NCBI RefSeq assembly: GCF_008362905.1
Contig: NZ_VFJB01000008.1
Coordinates: 62,001-126,000 of the forward strand
Source of the DNA: Deferribacter autotrophicus
GTDB lineage: Bacteria; Chrysiogenota; Deferribacteres; Deferribacterales; Deferribacteraceae
Direction of reading: 5' to 3'
DNA: 64,000 nt
The notes beneath the pieces are model-generated. The model ran no database searches, was not told where the DNA came from, and saw only the letters and a list, made by a program, of their open reading frames with translations. Positions within the stretch are counted from its first letter, which is position 1. Every line of letters starts with the position of its first letter. Both the position numbers and the translations under genes were made by a program. Shown here one piece after another: positions 1 through 8,058 of this stretch.

Positions 1-900
1 ACTCATAATACGAAGAGTGGCGTTGCTCACTTTGCTGCGGAAAATGATGATGAGTGTCTGCTTAAAATTAGAGAGCTTTTAAGTTATCTCCCATCCAACA
101 ATATGGAAGATCCTCCAGTAATTCCATGCAAGGATGACCCTAACAGGATTGAAAAATCACTCAACGATGTTGTACCTACTGACCCAAATAAACCATATGA
201 TATGCATGATGTGATTTTAAAAATTGTTGATGATGGCAATTTCTTTGAAATACATGAGCATTATGCGAAAAACTTAATCGTTGGTTTTGCTAGATTGAAT
301 GGTAAAACCATTGGTATTGTTGCAAACCAGCCTGCAGTTCTTGCGGGAGCTCTTGATATAGATTCCTCGATTAAAGGTGCGAGATTTGTTAGATTTTGTG
401 ATGCTTTTAATATTCCTCTTCTTACTTTTGTTGATGTTCCAGGATTTATGCCAGGGACTGCGCAGGAATACGGCGGTATTATTAAACACGGGGCAAAACT
501 ACTGTATGCTTACTGTGAAGCAACTGTACCTAAAGTAACTGTAATAACCAGAAAGGCGTATGGTGGTGCATATGACGTTTTAAGCTCTAAACATGTGCGC
601 GGTGATATCAACTTTGCTTACCCTACTGCTGAAATTGCAGTTATGGGGCCAGAAGGTGCCGTTCAGATTCTTTTTGCAAAAGAGGTTGCTAAGTCGGATG
701 ACCCAGATGCAATGAAGAAACGTCTTGTTGCCGAATACAGAGAGACTTTTGCTAATCCATATAGAGCTGCTGAACTTGGATTTATTGATGAGGTTATTAT
801 CCCAGAGCAAACACGTCCAAAACTAATACAGGCTTTCGAATTGCTTGCCAATAAGAGACAGACAAATCCGCCTAAAAAACATGGTAATATCCCACTTTAA
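1..900 (+). CDS. pccB: Propionyl-CoA (acyl-CoA) carboxylase, carboxyltransferase beta subunit, 5'-truncated
   Basis: The reading frame is open from base 1, so the gene starts outside the window and only the last 299 residues are visible. It transfers the carboxyl group from carboxybiotin to propionyl-CoA (or another acyl-CoA), giving methylmalonyl-CoA. The visible part is the C-terminal crotonase-like half: [11 protein letters not shown] near the start, [20 protein letters not shown], then [15 protein letters not shown] and the acyl-CoA-binding region up to the stop. The biotin carboxylase follows 20 bp downstream and the biotin carrier after that, so the three subunits form one operon. Propionyl-CoA is the preferred substrate because methylmalonyl-CoA mutase follows; acetyl-CoA carboxylation cannot be excluded from sequence alone. 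Confidence 0.93.
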   Translation, partial: THNTKSGVAHFAAENDDECLLKIRELLSYLPSNNMEDPPVIPCKDDPNRIEKSLNDVVPTDPNKPYDMHDVILKIVDDGNFFEIHEHYAKNLIVGFARLNGKTIGIVANQPAVLAGALDIDSSIKGARFVRFCDAFNIPLLTFVDVPGFMPGTAQEYGGIIKHGAKLLYAYCEATVPKVTVITRKAYGGAYDVLSSKHVRGDINFAYPTAEIAVMGPEGAVQILFAKEVAKSDDPDAMKKRLVAEYRETFANPYRAAELGFIDEVIIPEQTRPKLIQAFELLANKRQTNPPKKHGNIPL

Positions 901-920
901 TAGTTGTATGGAGGAAGATT

Positions 921-2441
921 ATGCCTGAGATAAAAAAAGTATTAGTTGCAAATAGAGGTGAGATAGCAATCAGAGTATTTAGGACATGTAGGAAAATGGG
1001 GATAGAAACTGTAGCGATTTATACTCATGCTGACAGAAAAGCTCCCCATGTGAGATATGCCGATGAGGCATACTGCATTACTGATAGTCCTGCAGATACA
1101 AGTTACCTTAAAATGGATAGAATCATAGATATAGCCAAAAAAACTGGAGCTGCAATTCATCCGGGGTACGGTTTTTATGCAGAGAATGCTGACTTTGCTA
1201 GAGCTTGTGCTGATTCTGGAATAATCTTTATAGGGCCTTCTCCAGAGCATATAGAGCTTATGGGTAGTAAAACAGGTGCAAGAAAGGCTATGATGGAAGC
1301 AGGTGTACCTGTTGTACCTGGGACGGAAGATCCTGTAAAGGATTTAGAAGAAGCTAGAAAGGTGGCAGATGAAATTGGCTATCCTATAATGTTGAAAGCT
1401 GTACATGGTGGTGGTGGTAAAGGTATGAGGCTCGTGGAAAAGCCAGAAGACCTTGAGTCAGCCTTCAGAACAGCCCAGTCCGAGGCATTAAATGCTTTTG
1501 GCAGCAGTGAAGTTTACATAGAGAAGTTTATCGTTCAGCCTCACCATGTTGAGATTCAGGTTATCGGCGATAAGCATGGAAATGCACTTCATCTATTTGA
1601 AAGGGAGTGTTCAATACAGAGAAGGCACCAGAAAGTCATTGAAGAAGCACCATCTCCGTTTATAACTGATGAGACAAGGGCAAAAATGTATGAAGTTGCT
1701 GTGAAGGCCGTGAAGAAACTTGGCTATTATAGCGCTGGAACACTGGAATTTATTGTTGGCGCAGACCAGAATTTTTACTTTCTTGAGATGAATACTAGGC
1801 TTCAAGTGGAGCATCCTGTTACTGAATTGATAACAGGTGTTGACCTTGTAAATCAGATGATAAGAGTTGCTGCTGGACAGGAATTAATGTACAAGCAGGA
1901 AGATATTCAAAGAAGAGGCCATGCTATTGAGTGCCGTATTTACGCTGAAGACCCAACTAACAACTTTGCTCCATCTCCAGGACTTATCACAGTTTATGAA
2001 GAACCAGGTGGTCCAAATGTGAGAGTGGACAGCGGTGCATATCAGGGCTATGAAGTGCCACTATACTATGACCCAATGATTGCCAAACTTTGTACTGTTG
2101 GAAAAGATAGAGAATATGCAATAAGAAATATGAGAAGGGCACTTTCTGAATATAAAATTGCAGGTATAAAAACCTCTATACCGTTCCATATCAGAGTACT
2201 GAAGAATGAAACATTTTTGTCAGGAAATTACGATACAGGTTTTATAGACAATAAATTTGATATGGAAGATTTAAAGAGAAGAGAAAATGAGGATGTGACT
2301 GTGCCTGTGATTGCTGCAGCTATTAAGCAGTTTTTATCTGAGAAGATTGCCGCTGAGCGTGCAGTAACAAGACCTGATGTTGGTGAATCTACATGGAAAC
2401 GCTCTGGTAAACTTTATAATATTTGTAACAGGCTTGCTTAG
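921..2441 (+). CDS. pccA: Biotin carboxylase subunit of propionyl/acetyl-CoA carboxylase
   Basis: 506 residues. ATP-dependent carboxylation of biotin on the carrier protein. The ATP-grasp glycine loop (GGGGKGMRLV, about residues 161-170), the catalytic segment EMNTRLQVEHPVTE (about 293-306) and the C-terminal biotin-carboxylase domain are all present. It is about 50 residues longer than a typical stand-alone AccC, the extra part being a C-terminal tail. The start has a GGAGGA ribosome site 5 bp upstream. The biotin carrier is a separate gene 9 bp downstream, rather than fused as in many PccA proteins. Its position between the carboxyltransferase and carrier genes supports a role in the propionyl-CoA complex; a shared role in fatty-acid synthesis is possible. 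Confidence 0.93.
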   Translation: MPEIKKVLVANRGEIAIRVFRTCRKMGIETVAIYTHADRKAPHVRYADEAYCITDSPADTSYLKMDRIIDIAKKTGAAIHPGYGFYAENADFARACADSGIIFIGPSPEHIELMGSKTGARKAMMEAGVPVVPGTEDPVKDLEEARKVADEIGYPIMLKAVHGGGGKGMRLVEKPEDLESAFRTAQSEALNAFGSSEVYIEKFIVQPHHVEIQVIGDKHGNALHLFERECSIQRRHQKVIEEAPSPFITDETRAKMYEVAVKAVKKLGYYSAGTLEFIVGADQNFYFLEMNTRLQVEHPVTELITGVDLVNQMIRVAAGQELMYKQEDIQRRGHAIECRIYAEDPTNNFAPSPGLITVYEEPGGPNVRVDSGAYQGYEVPLYYDPMIAKLCTVGKDREYAIRNMRRALSEYKIAGIKTSIPFHIRVLKNETFLSGNYDTGFIDNKFDMEDLKRRENEDVTVPVIAAAIKQFLSEKIAAERAVTRPDVGESTWKRSGKLYNICNRLA

Positions 2442-2450
2442 GAGGATATC

Positions 2451-2984
2451 ATGCCAGTTAAAAGAGATTACTATGTTACTGTTGAAGGTAGAGAAGAGGA
2501 GATTAAAGTTGATTTAGAAGAAAAGGAGCCTTTTCTCTATGAAGTTGAAATAGATGACCAGAAGTATAATGTGGATTTTGCGCAGATAAATGAAGTTGTA
2601 TACTCTCTGATAATTGATGGAAAATCTTATGCTATAGAAATTAGTGAAAATGGGAATAATTTTGAAGTAATAGTTGATGGCGATAACTACAAAGTTGAAG
2701 TTCTCGATGAAATGAAGAGATTTATGAAGATGAGGGCTTCTGCAGCACTAGAAGGCCGTCAGGTAATAGAAGCTCAGATGCCTGGTTATATCTGGAAGCG
2801 ATTGAAGGATGTGGGGGATGAGGTAGAAGAGGGTGAAACTGTAATGATTCTTGTTGCTATGAAGATGGAGAATGAGATTAAATCTCCTAAGAAGGGGGTT
2901 ATTACAGAAATTTTTGTTGAGGCAAGTGAAGATCCTAATGAAAGCACTGTTGCAATTGGTGATAAGCTCTTTATTGTAGAATAG
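2451..2984 (+). CDS. Biotin carboxyl carrier protein of the propionyl-CoA carboxylase
   Basis: 177 residues. The C-terminal biotinyl domain carries the biotinylation motif VAMKMENEI, with the modified lysine at residue 138, preceded by [22 protein letters not shown]. The first roughly 90 residues form a beta-rich segment resembling the linker/BT region that joins carboxylase to carrier in fused alpha subunits. This looks like a split-off C-terminal half of a PccA-type protein. It carries biotin between the carboxylase and carboxyltransferase active sites. An AGGAGG site precedes the ATG. The operon ends here at a strong rho-independent terminator. Confidence 0.92.
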   Translation: MPVKRDYYVTVEGREEEIKVDLEEKEPFLYEVEIDDQKYNVDFAQINEVVYSLIIDGKSYAIEISENGNNFEVIVDGDNYKVEVLDEMKRFMKMRASAALEGRQVIEAQMPGYIWKRLKDVGDEVEEGETVMILVAMKMENEIKSPKKGVITEIFVEASEDPNESTVAIGDKLFIVE

Positions 2985-3014
2985 AAAAAGCCGCTTAATG
3001 CGGCTTTTTCTTTT
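2985..3014 (+). terminator. Rho-independent terminator after the carboxylase operon
   Basis: A 10-bp perfect stem (AAAAAGCCGC at 2985-2994, GCGGCTTTTT at 3000-3009) with a TTAAT loop and a trailing T-rich run. It separates the carboxylase genes from the mutase gene. The mutase ribosome site begins only a few bases beyond it. Confidence 0.9.
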
Positions 3015-3027
3015 TGTAGGAGGAGTT

Positions 3028-4668
3028 ATGATAAAAAAGTGGGAAGAGATTTATAAAAAGTCTATTGAAAGATTTCCTGAAAGAAAAGAAAAATTTCAGA
3101 CAACAAGTGGCATTGAAATTAAGCCATTTTACACTCCTGAAGATATTAAAGATTTGGATTATGATAATCAGCTTGGTTATCCGGGACTTTATCCTTTTAC
3201 ACGGGGCGTACAACCCACGATGTATAGAAGTAGATTCTGGACAATGAGACAGTATGCTGGGTTTGCAACAGCTGAGGAATCAAATAAACGTTATCACTAC
3301 TTGTTACAGCAGGGAACGATGGGATTATCCGTAGCTTTTGATTTACCTACACAAATTGGTTACGATTCTGATGATCCCATGGCAGAAGGTGAAGTGGGAA
3401 GAGTAGGGGTTGCCATTGATTCTTTAGAAGATATGGAGATTCTATTTAATGGTATTCCTCTTGATAAAGTTTCCACATCTATGACAATTAATGCTACAGC
3501 AGCTATTTTGCTTGCCTTTTACATTGCGGTGGGAGAAAAGCAAGGAGTTTCCTCTACAAAATTAAGCGGAACAATACAAAATGATATATTAAAGGAATAT
3601 ATTGCAAGAGGAACGTATATTTTTCCTCCTAAAGAGTCGATGAGGATAATTACTGATATTTTTGCATTCTGTAAAGATCATGTACCTAAGTGGAATACAA
3701 TAAGTATTAGCGGTTATCATATTAGAGAGGCTGGGTCCACTGCAGTGCAAGAAGTGGCTTTTACTTTAGCAGATGGTATGGAATATGTTAAAGCTGCTAT
3801 TGAAGCTGGCTTGAATGTGGATGATTTTGCTGGTAGATTGTCATTTTTCTTTAATGGTCACAATAATTTTCTTGAGGAAATTGCAAAGTTCAGGGCAGCA
3901 AGAAGACTCTGGGCCAAAATTATGAAAGAAAGGTTTGGGGCTAAGAATCCTAGGTCATGCATGCTTAGATTTCATACTCAGACAGCTGGTAGTACTCTTA
4001 CAGCACAGCAACCAGAAAACAATATAGTGAGGGTTGCAATTCAAGCCCTTGCTGCAGTTTTGGGTGGTACTCAATCACTTCATACAAACTCTTTTGATGA
4101 AGCTCTTGCTCTTCCAACAGAAAAATCGGTTAGGATTGCTTTGAGAACTCAGCAAATTATTGCCCATGAAAGTGGTGTGGCCGATACTATTGATCCACTC
4201 GCAGGTTCATATCTTATAGAAACCTGGACAAATGAAATTGAAAGGAAAGCTGAGGAATATATAAATAAGATTGAAGAGCTTGGTGGTATGATTAGGGCTA
4301 TTGAAATGGGGTATGTACAGAAAGAGATTCAGAACAGTGCTTATGAATATCAGCTTATGATTGAAAAAGGGGAGCAGATTGTGGTGGGTGTGAATAAATA
4401 TCAGATTGAGGAGGAACCACCACAGGATATTTTGAAGATAGACCCTGTTGTTGAAGAGAATCAGAAAAGGAAGTTAAAAGCTCTTAGAGAGAAAAGGGAT
4501 AATTTGGCTGTGCAAAATGCATTAAAAAAGCTTGAAGAAGCAGCAAAATCTAATGAAAACTTGATGCCTAAAATAATTGAATGTGCAAGATGTTATGCTA
4601 CTCTTGGTGAGATTATAAAGTCTCTTAAAAATGTATTTGGAGAATATAAAGAAAATATTGTATTATAA
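3028..4668 (+). CDS. Methylmalonyl-CoA mutase, large (catalytic) subunit, B12-domain-less form
   Basis: 546 residues from the ATG at 3028, which has AGGAGG 4 bp upstream. An in-frame ATG at 2998 lies inside the terminator hairpin and is unlikely. The protein interconverts (R)-methylmalonyl-CoA and succinyl-CoA using adenosylcobalamin. The substrate-binding stretch [17 protein letters not shown] (residues 63-79) has Tyr after RQ (Y76). Methylmalonyl-CoA mutases have Tyr there, whereas isobutyryl-CoA mutases have Phe and 2-hydroxyisobutyryl-CoA mutases Ile. There is no C-terminal cobalamin-binding domain (DxHxxG), so a separate small subunit must be encoded outside the window. It completes the propionyl-CoA to succinyl-CoA route begun by the upstream carboxylase. 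Confidence 0.93.
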   Translation: MIKKWEEIYKKSIERFPERKEKFQTTSGIEIKPFYTPEDIKDLDYDNQLGYPGLYPFTRGVQPTMYRSRFWTMRQYAGFATAEESNKRYHYLLQQGTMGLSVAFDLPTQIGYDSDDPMAEGEVGRVGVAIDSLEDMEILFNGIPLDKVSTSMTINATAAILLAFYIAVGEKQGVSSTKLSGTIQNDILKEYIARGTYIFPPKESMRIITDIFAFCKDHVPKWNTISISGYHIREAGSTAVQEVAFTLADGMEYVKAAIEAGLNVDDFAGRLSFFFNGHNNFLEEIAKFRAARRLWAKIMKERFGAKNPRSCMLRFHTQTAGSTLTAQQPENNIVRVAIQALAAVLGGTQSLHTNSFDEALALPTEKSVRIALRTQQIIAHESGVADTIDPLAGSYLIETWTNEIERKAEEYINKIEELGGMIRAIEMGYVQKEIQNSAYEYQLMIEKGEQIVVGVNKYQIEEEPPQDILKIDPVVEENQKRKLKALREKRDNLAVQNALKKLEEAAKSNENLMPKIIECARCYATLGEIIKSLKNVFGEYKENIVL

Positions 4669-4697
4669 AAAGGCGCGAGTATTCGCGCCTTTATTTT
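4669..4697. terminator. Bidirectional terminator between convergent genes
   Basis: Stem AGGCGCGA (4671-4678) and TCGCGCCT (4683-4690) with a GTAT loop. It is flanked by A-rich sequence on the left and T-rich sequence on the right, so it can work in both directions. It overlaps the last codons of the leftward oxidoreductase gene. Confidence 0.85.
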
Positions 4698-5677
4698 TCT
4701 AAGTTTACTAAAATCCTACCTTTTATTTTACCCTTCAAAATTAAATCAATTTTTTCGTTTAGACCTTCTAAAGAAACTTCTTCGTAAAATCCTTCTGGAA
4801 ATTCAATATTCCATTCTTTAGCTATTTTGTTCCATATATATTCTTTAAAATCTATCGAACATTCCACAGAATCAATACCAAGCAAATTAACCCCTCTTAG
4901 TATGAAAGGGAAAACTGTTAAATCAAGTTTTGGAGATTGTGCAAGACCACAGGATGTGGCAGAACATCCGTATTTTAAAGCTTTTATGGCTGATGAAAGT
5001 ATAGTACCACCAACAGTATCCACTACTCCATCCCATGTTTCTTTCAGTAGAGGCCTTTTTTCATCAATAATATCATCTCTATTAACAACCTCTTGTGCTC
5101 CAAGAGTCTTTAGAAAATTTTCTTCTGATAGTTTTCCAGTGGCTGCAACGGTATAAAATCCCTCTTTAGCAAGAATACTTACAGCTATTGATCCCACACC
5201 TCCTGTTGCGCCGGTAACAAGAATTTTGCCTCCTTTTTTTGTACCATACTTTATAAGTTTATCCACAGACATTGCTGCAGTAAATCCAGCTGTACCAAAA
5301 ATCATTGCTTGTTTTAAAGTAAGGTTATCAGGTTTTTTTACCACCCAATTAGCAGGAACGGAGATGTATTGGCCAAAACCACCTGGTGTATTCATTCCAA
5401 GGTCATAACCTATAACGATTACTTCGTCACCTTTTTTAAACTTGTCAGATTTTGAATTTTCAACTATTCCAGCTGCATCAATCCCTGGTGTATGAGGATA
5501 ATTCTTAGTAACGCCTTTGTGTCCTGTGGCAGAAAGAGCATCCTTATAATTGAGAGATGAATATTTTACTCTAATTAGAACTTCATTGTCTGGTAAATCA
5601 GAGATATTTTTTTCTTCAATAATCCTTTCAAATTTTTCTCCTTTTTCATATACGACCATTGCTTTAAATGTGGACAT
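4691..5677 (-). CDS. acuI: Acrylyl-CoA reductase / YhdH-type quinone oxidoreductase (MDR superfamily)
   Basis: 328 residues, the usual length for YhdH/AcuI. A GroES-like N-terminal domain contains LNYKDALSATG and HTPGIDAAG, followed by a Rossmann domain with the NADPH loop VTGATGGVGS (about residues 155-164) and GFYTVAATGK. There is no zinc-binding cysteine set. Members reduce acryloyl-CoA to propionyl-CoA with NADPH, detoxifying a reactive intermediate. Placement beside the propionyl-CoA carboxylase and mutase genes fits that role, but the exact substrate is inference. A GGAGGATGTC ribosome site precedes the ATG. It lies 9 bp downstream of the solute-binding protein gene and is probably co-transcribed with it. 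Confidence 0.85.
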   Translation of the reverse strand: MSTFKAMVVYEKGEKFERIIEEKNISDLPDNEVLIRVKYSSLNYKDALSATGHKGVTKNYPHTPGIDAAGIVENSKSDKFKKGDEVIVIGYDLGMNTPGGFGQYISVPANWVVKKPDNLTLKQAMIFGTAGFTAAMSVDKLIKYGTKKGGKILVTGATGGVGSIAVSILAKEGFYTVAATGKLSEENFLKTLGAQEVVNRDDIIDEKRPLLKETWDGVVDTVGGTILSSAIKALKYGCSATSCGLAQSPKLDLTVFPFILRGVNLLGIDSVECSIDFKEYIWNKIAKEWNIEFPEGFYEEVSLEGLNEKIDLILKGKIKGRILVNLEK

Positions 5678-5686
5678 GACATCCTC

Positions 5687-6799
5687 CTATACTATCAATA
5701 TAAACTTACCATCCTTTACTTTTATAATTACCATAGAAGATTCATCAAGTCCACAGTGATCTTTGTTTGACAAATTATATACTCCTGTTACTCCAACATA
5801 ATTTTTGATGGATTCCAAAGCATCTACTAAAGGAATATTTTTTTCTTTTGATTTTTTAAATGCTTCAATTATTAGATTAAACCCATCATAGGCATAAACT
5901 GAATGAACAGAAGAATTTTCTATTAACTTTCCGAACTGATTATTGAAATCAATTAAAATTTTCTTTTGAGGGTCTGAGTCAGGTAGCTGAGAAGCCACTA
6001 TAAACTTTGTAGCTGGGAGAATTGAGTTTTCTGCAAAATTGCCAGCTAATTTTATGTAATAATAGTCTGCCAGACCGTGTGATTGGATTAGTAAAACTTC
6101 TTTGTCAAGCTGTCTTAAATTTTTGGCTATTTTTGCTCCAGCTGAACCTACAGTCCATGCTAAAATTGCTTGAGGTTTCTTTTTTAGCAGCTTTGCAAGT
6201 TGAGATGTCATGTTTGCATCAGATTTATGAAATTTTTCAATTCCAATAATTTCCAATCCATTTGCATTTTTTTTCAAAGACTTTATTCCATCCTGACCAA
6301 ATCCTCCAGAGTCTGCTATTACACCAATCCTTGTTATATTATGTTTTAGTAAATACTCTTTAATTTTCTTGATTGCAGTAGATGTTTTTTGAGGTGATTT
6401 GAAAACATATTTTTTAACTGGTTCAACTACTGATGTGCCGCCTACGAGAGTCATTGTTGGGATTTTAGCTTTCTGGACAAAAGGGATAATAGCAAGAGCG
6501 CTTCCTGTAGTATTGGGTCCTATAATTACATCCACTTTATCTTTATTGATTAATTTTTTTGCAAACTGTATAGCAATTTTTGGCTGGCTTTTTGTGTCAT
6601 AGATAACCAGTTCTATTTGTTCGTTTAAATTATTTTTTTTGTTAAAATTTTCTGTAAGTGTTTTAATTATGATTTCAGCTGGTTTGCCGATATGTGAGGC
6701 AGGACCAGATATGGCTAACAAGGCACCTATCTTTATTTTAGCAAAAACTGAAGTAATACTGAAAATAACCATTAACAATATAAGAATTAATTTTTTCAT
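5687..6799 (-). CDS. Branched-chain amino-acid-type ABC transporter substrate-binding protein (LivK family)
   Basis: 370 residues from the ATG at 6799, which has GGAGG 5 bp upstream. A GTG 12 bp further up overlaps that site and is less likely. The signal peptide is MKKLILILLMVIFSITSVFA. The mature protein begins KIKIGALLAISGPASHIGKP, typical of periplasmic-binding-protein type I (LivJ/LivK) domains, followed by VDVIIGPNTTGSALAI. No permease or ATPase genes of this family are in the window, so the transporter partners lie elsewhere. The promoter has a TetR-like palindrome at the predicted transcription start. The ligand is unknown. Co-transcription with an acyl-CoA reductase suggests a short-chain acid or branched-chain amino acid. 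Confidence 0.85.
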   Translation of the reverse strand: MKKLILILLMVIFSITSVFAKIKIGALLAISGPASHIGKPAEIIIKTLTENFNKKNNLNEQIELVIYDTKSQPKIAIQFAKKLINKDKVDVIIGPNTTGSALAIIPFVQKAKIPTMTLVGGTSVVEPVKKYVFKSPQKTSTAIKKIKEYLLKHNITRIGVIADSGGFGQDGIKSLKKNANGLEIIGIEKFHKSDANMTSQLAKLLKKKPQAILAWTVGSAGAKIAKNLRQLDKEVLLIQSHGLADYYYIKLAGNFAENSILPATKFIVASQLPDSDPQKKILIDFNNQFGKLIENSSVHSVYAYDGFNLIIEAFKKSKEKNIPLVDALESIKNYVGVTGVYNLSNKDHCGLDESSMVIIKVKDGKFILIV

Positions 6800-6828
6800 A
6801 AAAACCTCCACAAATAGTTAAAAAATAT

Positions 6829-6873
6829 TTAACCGCACGGTTAAGTAATATAAAACATTGTTTAATAAGTCAA
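6829..6873 (-). promoter_or_regulatory. Promoter with palindromic operator for the solute-binding protein operon
   Basis: On the minus strand TTGACT (6873-6868) and TATTAC (6850-6845) are 17 bp apart, a good sigma-70 layout. Directly downstream, covering the expected start site, is the perfect palindrome TTAACCG-TG-CGGTTAA (6829-6844). A 7+7 bp palindrome with a short centre is typical of TetR-family operators; no TetR gene is in the window. Confidence 0.65.
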
Positions 6874-7003
6874 GAATTTTCTCATAGTGCAACTATTTTT
6901 GTGTAAGAATTTGAATAGTTACCCTTTATCAGTGGCTACTAATTTAGGTTCAAGGTCTAATGCATTTTTGCGAAAAGCGATAGCGCGACGAAGTGATCCT
7001 CCT

Positions 7004-7149
7004 TCGTCATTGCGAGGGATGTAGTCCCGAAGCAATCTTTTTCGTCGACAACTCTCATCTTTCACACAAGAGATTGCTTCGCTACCGCTCGCAATGACGA
7101 ATAATGTGTGTCGTAGTGGTGAGATTGCTTCGCTAACGCTGATAATGTG
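7004..7149. repeat. REP-like inverted repeat (GTCATTGCGAG ... GAAGCAATCT)
   Basis: The left arm runs from 7004 (TCGTCATTGCGAGG) to GAAGCAATCT at 7038. The right arm runs from AGATTGCTTCGCTACCG (7071) to CGCAATGACGA (7100). The two can fold into a long imperfect hairpin. A third partial copy, GAGATTGCTTCGCTAACG, follows at 7121-7138, with ATAATGTGT next to both right-hand copies. The stretch 6874-7003 upstream holds no visible gene. Repeats of this consensus occur in intergenic regions of many unrelated genomes. A related sequence is at 38368-38392. Confidence 0.75.
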
Positions 7150-7161
7150 TAGCTGATTTAT

Positions 7162-8058
7162 TTAAAGTTGGTTTATTAGGCTATTTTTTTCAATGGGGAT
7201 GTCTTCATACTTAAAAAGCTGATTGTTTATTTCAATAGTATGTGCAAATATACTGCCGCTACCACACGCTATTTCAATGCCATTTTTATTTTTTTCAATA
7301 ACTTCTCCTGGTGTGCCAAAATTTCCTTCCCATTTTTCGATTGCACATTTCCAGATTATAAATTTTTCAGAATTAATGAAGGCATGTGCACCGAAAAAAG
7401 GGTGAGAAAAAGCTCTGATGTGGTTGTAAACTGCGTAAGCTGATTTGTTAAAGTCTATTAAGGCATCTTTCTGTCTTTTTCTCACAAGGTAAAAAGAAAG
7501 ATTTTCATTTTGTTTTTTCTTCTCATTTAAATTAATTTGATTGTTTTTTAATAAATTCAAAAAGTGGTAAAGCTCAACAATACACTTGTTTATGAAATCT
7601 ACTGGATAATCTGTAAACTGGATATTAATTTTCTTCTGATATATTATATCTCCAGCATCTACCTTTTCATTTGGTAGGTAGATGGTTAACCCACTTTTTA
7701 CAACTCCTCTATAAAATTGCTCAGAAATGGCGCCATATCCTCTGTACATTGGTAAGAGGGAAGGGTGATAATAAAGTGTGCAAAAAGGGTAGTTTGAATT
7801 AGTGAAGAAATCCTTTGTCCAGTCAATACAGAGGGCAAAATCACAGTTTTTTATCTTGGTTTTACAATTTTCATAACGGTTACTTGCAAGATAGGTAATG
7901 TTGAAATATTTAGCAAATTTAGAAAAATCATAAATCTTTTGTGACCTTTTAAAATTAGGATGATAGGTATATATCTTATAATCAAAATCTTTTTTTTCTA
8001 TTAAAAGCTCAATAAATTTGTAACCTGTGTAGTTGTCAACAAAAAGCGAAATTTTCAC
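7162..8058 (-). CDS. Formyltransferase-family protein (Fmt-like), catalytic Asn replaced
   Basis: 298 residues. The N-terminal formyltransferase fold has the hallmark HPSLLPMYRGYGAI (about residues 97-110) and the conserved DAGDII (about 133-138), and the C-terminal part resembles the Fmt/sugar-formyltransferase C-terminal domain. Such enzymes move a formyl group from N10-formyl-THF to an amine, using an Asn-His-Asp triad. Here His and Asp are present, but the Asn two residues before His is Tyr (LYYHPS). Activity is therefore uncertain. It overlaps the DUF2207 gene by 4 bp (ATGA), so the two are co-translated. The substrate is unknown; initiator-tRNA formylation is unlikely for such a divergent copy. 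Confidence 0.7.
   Translation of the reverse strand: MKISLFVDNYTGYKFIELLIEKKDFDYKIYTYHPNFKRSQKIYDFSKFAKYFNITYLASNRYENCKTKIKNCDFALCIDWTKDFFTNSNYPFCTLYYHPSLLPMYRGYGAISEQFYRGVVKSGLTIYLPNEKVDAGDIIYQKKINIQFTDYPVDFINKCIVELYHFLNLLKNNQINLNEKKKQNENLSFYLVRKRQKDALIDFNKSAYAVYNHIRAFSHPFFGAHAFINSEKFIIWKCAIEKWEGNFGTPGEVIEKNKNGIEIACGSGSIFAHTIEINNQLFKYEDIPIEKNSLINQL

Noticed and set aside
942..1250. Antisense open frames inside real genes (for example opposite pccA, pyk and mreB)
   Set aside because: They are shadows of conserved coding frames, with no ribosome site or recognisable domain.
2998..3027. Longer start for the methylmalonyl-CoA mutase at 2998
   Set aside because: It lies inside the terminator hairpin, whereas ATG 3028 has AGGAGG at the right distance and gives the normal family N terminus.
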